This document shows positions 59,502-64,000 of a stretch of DNA of 64,000 nt, piece after piece. The notes beneath the pieces are model-generated. The model made no database searches and was not told the origin of the DNA. It saw nothing but the letters and a program-made list of their open reading frames with translations. Position numbers and translations under genes: made by a program. This DNA is from Phlegmacium glaucopus (lineage: Eukaryota > Basidiomycota > Agaricomycetes > Agaricales > Cortinariaceae). Location of the stretch: contig MU130378.1 of assembly GCA_015039465.1 (NCBI GenBank), positions 1,554,570 to 1,618,569 of the forward strand, written 5' to 3'. Positions within the stretch are counted from its first letter, which is position 1. Every line of letters starts with the position of its first letter.

Positions 59502-61694
59502 TTATGCAGAAACGGAAACCTCCTTTGACACATCAGCAGGTCCTGAGGTGGCTGCGGCGAAGGACATGACGGGACGTGTATTAATGTGGTTAACAGGCGC
59601 TTGCTCATAAATGGATTTGATGTTCTCTTGGGGAACACCGTTAACCTCAGCATTTGCATCCTGAAATTGGTTGAGTAATTTATCACTAGAGAGAAGCCAA
59701 GCCAGCGTACCTTTGGGGAAGGATTGCGAGTGGAGTCAGGAGTTGTATCCTGCATGTTGGATTCCTTGCTACCCTCCTTGCGTACTGTTGGAGGGGCTTG
59801 GAGAATCTGGGCAGCAGTTGGACCAGCGTGTCCGTTTCCATTAACCCAGACCCCGTTCAAGCCAGAGGGACGACTTGGAGGGGTAATGGTGCCAGCTAGC
59901 ACAGGAAATTCATCTGGGTTCAGGACTCGCTGTTGCTTCGGAGCTGCAGCCTTTTTATGAAGGTGGCTAGTGTTGATATTGCCACCATGTTGACTTTTGC
60001 CACCTTGGGGGTATCTCGGACGACTTCCTGCCTCATTGGCCTGAGATCGATACGTTACTTCGAAGGCATTTTTTGGGCGTGGAGCATCCTGATGGAATTT
60101 AATTGTAGATCCACAAAATTCAGTAAAGTGAGACCTACATCCCGAATTGACGTTGCTCCAAGCTTGTTTTCGACGGTCGGAAACCCATTATGACCATTTA
60201 CCTGACCTCGGGGTCGCGGACCACCTCCCCGAGAGGGAGGGAGTGGAGAGGGGGTTGGCATCGTGGCGTTATCTGTTAGTACGTGTGGGAACCTACAATC
60301 GTTGCTATACAACATTTCGTTGAGAAGGTTTGATAATGGTCTGCCATGAAGATGCTCACCCATTTTTGCACCTTCCAGCTGGGAAGAAAAGACATGGTGG
60401 TTTTCGACTTCCGAAGGATGGGCGACGTCCAGCGCCACGGCGGTTGGTTTCACGAGGGTGAATATTATAATTTTCTGTTTGCTCAGGCGGCAGCTTGACA
60501 CCAGAGGCAATGTCGGGATAATTAAGGGTTGAAAGGGCCGCTGTGGGCGCGGACGGACCAGGTAAGTCCTGATGTAAAATAAAGGGTATTACAGGAGAGG
60601 TAGATGCGTTATAAATATTATGAGGGGATTGAGGACCAGACTGAGGATGAGAGATTGGATGATGCAAAGGTGGAAGGGGAGGCATTGGCATAGGACCAGG
60701 CATTTGACCGGAATAGACAGGGGAAGTTATAGGACCATAAGGCAGAGGAGGAGCACCGTTTGGGCTGAAATGACCCTGCGAATGAGATACGACCTCTGAA
60801 GGAGATCGGGCATGCATAACAGAAGGACCAGATGGTGGTGGCGACAGAGGCGTTAGATGATGGACACCATCAGGTTGTGGAAAAGAAGGCAGTGGTGGCT
60901 GATAGTAGCCGTGCATGAAAGGGTTTCCAATGGAGTCATAAGGAGGATAGTGCAGAGGAGGCGCTGGGTAGTAAGGTGTCTGAGGATGGGCGAAGAGACA
61001 CTGAGCGCCGTAACGACAAGCAGGGAAATAACGACAAGGTATCATTCTCGCAATCTCAGGGGGCGGAAGATTTCCTGGACCATTTGGAGCGGCAGGGTCG
61101 CCTCCCGGTTGAGGCTGAGAAGATGGATAAAATACCCCGCCCTCGTTTCCAGCGGGCATAGACGTATTGATGGTAGGGAAATAAGGGTAAGCACCAGGCG
61201 GAGGAGGGCCATAAAATGTTTCCTTAATGTCGCCAGCACCTTCGGAATTGTAAACGGGTTGGTGCGGGGGAACGCTGCTCGGTAACGCTTCTTTTTGAGG
61301 GGGATGTAAAAGGTCAAGGATTGCACGTTCTGACGTGTAATGCTCAGGGAGATGACCTTGGCTTGATGGATTCGTCGGGTTAGCACCTATAGAACACGCA
61401 GATGTTGATTGATATACAGAAAATACAAGGAAAAAGATGTACCTCTATCCAATAACACTTTGACAATGTCGACACGATTGTTTTTCACTGCCTCAATGAG
61501 AGGTGTGACGCCTGTATGATCTAATGAAATGTCGGAAGTCAGCATAAAATAGACTCTTATTGGAAAAGTTGAAGCCAGAAGTGTGGTGATAGATCCTGAC
61601 CTTTCAGCTCAACATCAACAGCTGACTCGTTTAACAACTCAAGGACTTTTTGGAGATCCCCATCTGAGCAAGCATTCCAGAGAGACGATACCAT
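59502..61694 (-). CDS. Ankyrin-repeat and tandem CCCH zinc-finger RNA-binding protein
   Basis: About 570 residues in several exons. The start at 61694 gives MVSSLWNACSDGDLQKVLE. Ankyrin repeats follow: ELLNESAVDVELKGQD and TGVTPLIEAVKNNRVDIVK with VLLDRGANPT. A Pro-rich stretch leads to a first CCCH finger, CRYFPACRYGAQCLFAHP (C-x5-C-x5-C-x3-H), then about 200 Pro/Ser-rich residues, then a second finger CLFFPAGRCKNGNDCRFPH (C-x7-C-x5-C-x3-H), split by an intron inside KNG. The tail contains KQQRVLNPDEFPVLAGTI and ends VSKEVSVSA. The fold combination suggests an mRNA-binding regulator. The ankyrin plus spaced CCCH pairing is seen in fungi and plants, but the specific role is unknown. Confidence 0.8.
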
Positions 61695-62049
61695 TTGCAA
61701 GAAAAAAAAGGTAATAACACAAGGATGTCGGTGAGTGGGAAAAGAAACCAGAAAAACAATTTCGAAAAACGGACTCCGTACGGAAAGCTGGCCAAAAAAA
61801 AAAAAAAGATGGTAACGCGTGGGCATAAATTTGAGATCGATCTGTCACTTCCGTGATGTGACAGACTTAGAATCGACAGAATAATCAGATGTAGCCCTGT
61901 CTATACCACGCATTGCGGCGAGTTTGAAATTTAAATACTCAAAATATTGTGAGGCTCAAACAAGTGACGCCTTGAAAGCTTCAAGTTTACGACATCCGAG
62001 TCCAAACATAAGGTACATTCAAGCATCAAGTTGCCGCATTTGAGCTCCA

Positions 62050-62089
62050 CATTTCGCTAAAAAAACTTCAGCGAAATGCGACGCATTTC
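62050..62089. repeat. Overlapping inverted repeats (CATTTCGCT / GCGAAATG family)
   Basis: CATTTCGCT (62050-62058) pairs with AGCGAAATG (62070-62078) across an 11-base loop. Overlapping this, GAAATGCG (62073-62080) and CGCATTTC (62082-62089) form a near-perfect palindrome around one base. Only one of the two hairpins can form at once. Confidence 0.75.
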
Positions 62090-62165
62090 ACGCATTGCTA
62101 AAACAAATCCGTTTCGTCACTCCACATGTCAGGAATGCGAAATGAAATGTGCTCTTGCGCCGCAG

Positions 62166-62212
62166 CATCAAACGCGGAGCAATTTTTTGTGCAAACCATA
62201 TTCAAGACCTAT
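62166..62212 (+). repeat. Direct repeat copy 1 (GTGCAAACCATATT family)
   Basis: Shares a block containing CAATTTTTT then GTGCAAACCATATT, then CAAGACC, with copy 2 at 63223-63275 in the same orientation. Flanks (CATCAAACGC versus CATCATAACGC) also match. Confidence 0.75.
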
Positions 62213-63222
62213 AAGTTATGTACCTGGAAGTGTCGAGACTTAATACTTCATGAACATTCAAGTCCAAAAAATGTGATGTACAATTATCACGCGACTAGGA
62301 TGGCGAAGCGAGCCTTGCCCCCACAGAGTGCGGATACATAATATAAATACCCGCGCTGGGGGAATTACTATCAACATATTGAATGACAATTGAGCACAAG
62401 TTGCAAAGTGTCCTACGTCTCCCAGAGCGTGAACGTTGGAGTGAATCCTGCGCCGAATTGTGACTGGTTTGAGTGGGCCATTGCCTTCAGCATGGCAGAT
62501 CCGAGTTCGGTGAGATCAAGCGTCGAACAGACTATAATTAGGGGAGCTCACTTATCCGCATATGCCATGACTTTTCTTTTAAAGCTGATCCAGGGACACG
62601 CAGTCGTGGGCGGATGGGGTCGTTGGTGCTCCCCCAATCGACTGGAAGCTTTCTAACTGCGCTCTGTAGACGCCTGTGAGACTTGGTGGCGGACAGACCC
62701 TTGTCGGCAGCTTAGCTGAGTTTGAAATAAATTGCCGCCGCAGTGCAAAGTCTGAGATCCGCCAAAAGCCGACCGGCTAAACCCGCATTGATCAACAATC
62801 GTCCTAACTTCTCGTCCGAGTCCACTCGTTTTGTCCATTTCCGTGCCAGCTGCAACCGAATTCTACCCCGCGTCTCTTTCTGTGGGAATCGGCATGAGTA
62901 ATTTTAAAGGTTTACAGCTTGCACGAGAAGGCTTGAGGAGTGGAGCGAAAATATGGAATGCAATGGCCAGGAGCAGGAATCCTATCTCTCTTTTTTTGTG
63001 CTCATAATCAAATATACTATAGTTTGTAACCTGTCTATAAACTTTGGGCACAATACACCCATGTGTTGTGAAGAAATGCTCCCAAAGTTCAGTGATCCAG
63101 CTGCATTTGAGAATTCGCAGCAATGATCCTAATCAGAAACCCCCTTTCCCATGTCGGAGATGAATCCAGGGTGGCCTGTGCCGTGTGATCGCTACTATTC
63201 GGCTACATTTGCTTGACGGGCA

Positions 63223-63275
63223 CATCATAACGCTGCATTGCAATTTTTTTGTGCAAACCATATTGCAAGACCCTG
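63223..63275 (+). repeat. Direct repeat copy 2 (GTGCAAACCATATT family)
   Basis: Second copy of the repeat at 62166-62212, about 1.06 kb downstream, with small insertions. The spacing and orientation would suit ends of a decayed element, but no target duplication or coding remnant was confirmed. Confidence 0.75.
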
Positions 63276-63403
63276 TAAATCGTGAACAATTTGTTGAAAT
63301 GGAAATGGGCCGAAAATGGGCCGGAATGGTATAGTACCGTCAAACGTTATTACTCGGAGTAAGGACTACCCAATATTCATAGAGACTTAAAGGATATTGT
63401 CAA

Positions 63404-64000
63404 TTAATCGCTGTCCAGGCCTAGTTTTTCCAGCAGTCGTCGGGAAGGGCCTCCAGCAGTTGGCGGCAGCTCGAGCTCTCTTGATGGAGGCAGCTCCATT
63501 AATTCCCGGACAGCAGTGCGTGTGTCTTTACCTAAAGGAGGGTAAGCCAGTGTAAACGGCGTGTGTTACGGTGCTCACCATTGAATAAAACATCATATAC
63601 CTAGAATTCTTTAGTGAATCGCATTTTTCAAGGCACCAGAGCACTCACAGAACTCGCAATGGGTGCCCGGACTCCCAGCTCTTCGATGATCTTCTTGACA
63701 CCCTTTGTGGTAAGGACACCTTCTGCGACGCTACCTAACGTCTTAATGATCACATCAAGTTCCTCCCCTTGTCCAAGCCGGTACCCGACTGTGTAATTTC
63801 TACTATCCGAAGAACTGCAAGTCAGGAAAAGGTCGCCAACACCAGAAAGCCCAAGGAATGTCAGTGGTGAAGCACCATAAGCAGTGCCAATACAAGTCAT
63901 CTCCGAAAGTCCCCGGGTGATAATCACTATAGCCTCCATCAGGAACAGAAAGCGACAGAAAAGACTAAACTAACTGGCTCGTGTGTTATTTTTGAACCCT
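63404..64000 (-). CDS. NAD-dependent glycerol-3-phosphate dehydrogenase, GpsA type (partial)
   Basis: C-terminal part only; the Rossmann N-terminus lies beyond base 64000. The visible exon has IITRGLSEMTCIGTAYGAS and PLTFLGLSGVGDLFLTCSS, then SDSRNYTVGYRLGQGEELD and VAEGVLTTKGVKKIIEELG. These match the substrate-binding domain of bacterial-type GpsA (GLxGxGDLxLTC, QSRN) rather than the usual eukaryotic Gpd1. After an intron the last exon gives KDTRTAVRELMELPPSREL and ends RLLEKLGLDSD. It reduces dihydroxyacetone phosphate to glycerol-3-phosphate. Both introns in view are short. Basidiomycetes are known to carry such genes, so recent transfer is not implied. Confidence 0.82.

Larger units (their letters stand above)
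61695..63403. other. Gene-poor region with direct and inverted repeats
   Basis: About 1.7 kb without a supportable gene. Open frames here (the longest 88 codons, 62390-62656) show no conserved motif. The first part should contain the ankyrin/CCCH promoter, including an A/T-rich run near 61,795-61,810. A pair of direct repeats about 1.06 kb apart and a short inverted-repeat cluster are present. The content may be a decayed mobile element. Confidence 0.5.

Noticed and set aside
62390..62656. 88-codon open frame in the gene-poor interval
   Set aside because: No conserved motif, no splice context and low-quality composition; not supportable as a gene.
1..64000. tRNA or rRNA genes
   Set aside because: I looked for T-loop-like GGTTCGA motifs and paired stems in the intergenic regions and found none that held up; a tRNAscan-SE run would settle this.

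Overview
The window looks like nuclear DNA of a mushroom-forming basidiomycete (Agaricomycetes). Genes are dense and sit on both strands. Coding regions are cut by many introns of about 45-70 nt with short fungal donor/acceptor signals. The products are typical basidiomycete orthologues: an ADE5,7 fusion, a Cup1-like LYR protein, an Agaricomycete F-box-like protein and a CYP with an ent-kaurene-oxidase-like flavour. No bacterial operon structure, CRISPR array, rRNA or tRNA gene was seen. Coordinates of multi-exon genes span start codon to stop codon, introns included.

Layout: 0-10.6 kb holds the 5' part of a PHD-type chromatin protein (minus), exocyst subunit SEC8 (plus), a Cup1-like LYR protein (minus) and the ribosome-export GTPase LSG1 (plus). 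10.9-18.5 kb holds an FHA-domain checkpoint/meiotic-type kinase, S-formylglutathione hydrolase, a cytochrome P450 and an alpha/beta-hydrolase lipase. 19-30.4 kb holds a Tea1-like kelch/coiled-coil polarity protein, the S1/HAT rRNA-processing factor RRP5, and splicing factor SF3A2 divergent from it. 30.7-37 kb holds two disordered proteins and the replication initiator SLD2. 37.4-47.9 kb holds an F-box-like protein, proteasome lid subunit RPN5, two unrecognised small proteins, an Lnt-like membrane carbon-nitrogen hydrolase, a BCL7-like protein and Mediator MED7. 47.9-61.7 kb holds a 4CL-like acyl-CoA synthetase, mitoribosomal RSM25, a large disordered protein with a REERSH repeat, ADE5,7 and an ankyrin/CCCH RNA-binding protein. 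61.7-63.4 kb is gene-poor with direct and inverted repeats. The right edge cuts a GpsA-type glycerol-3-phosphate dehydrogenase.

Most genes are housekeeping: secretion, ribosome biogenesis, splicing, transcription, replication, proteasome, purine synthesis. Several pairs diverge from very short shared promoters (MED7/acyl-CoA synthetase, RRP5/SF3A2, KEN-box protein/SLD2, LYR/LSG1). The most unusual points are the fungal Lnt-like enzyme, a BCL7-like SWI/SNF candidate, a shared MCB-bearing promoter for SLD2 and a KEN-box protein, a motif shared by two otherwise unrelated disordered proteins, and odd gene architecture (ATG-only first exon, 8-nt microexon, three GC-AG introns). I did not identify a clearly new multi-gene system. 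Exon joins were made by eye from splice signals and conserved protein motifs.
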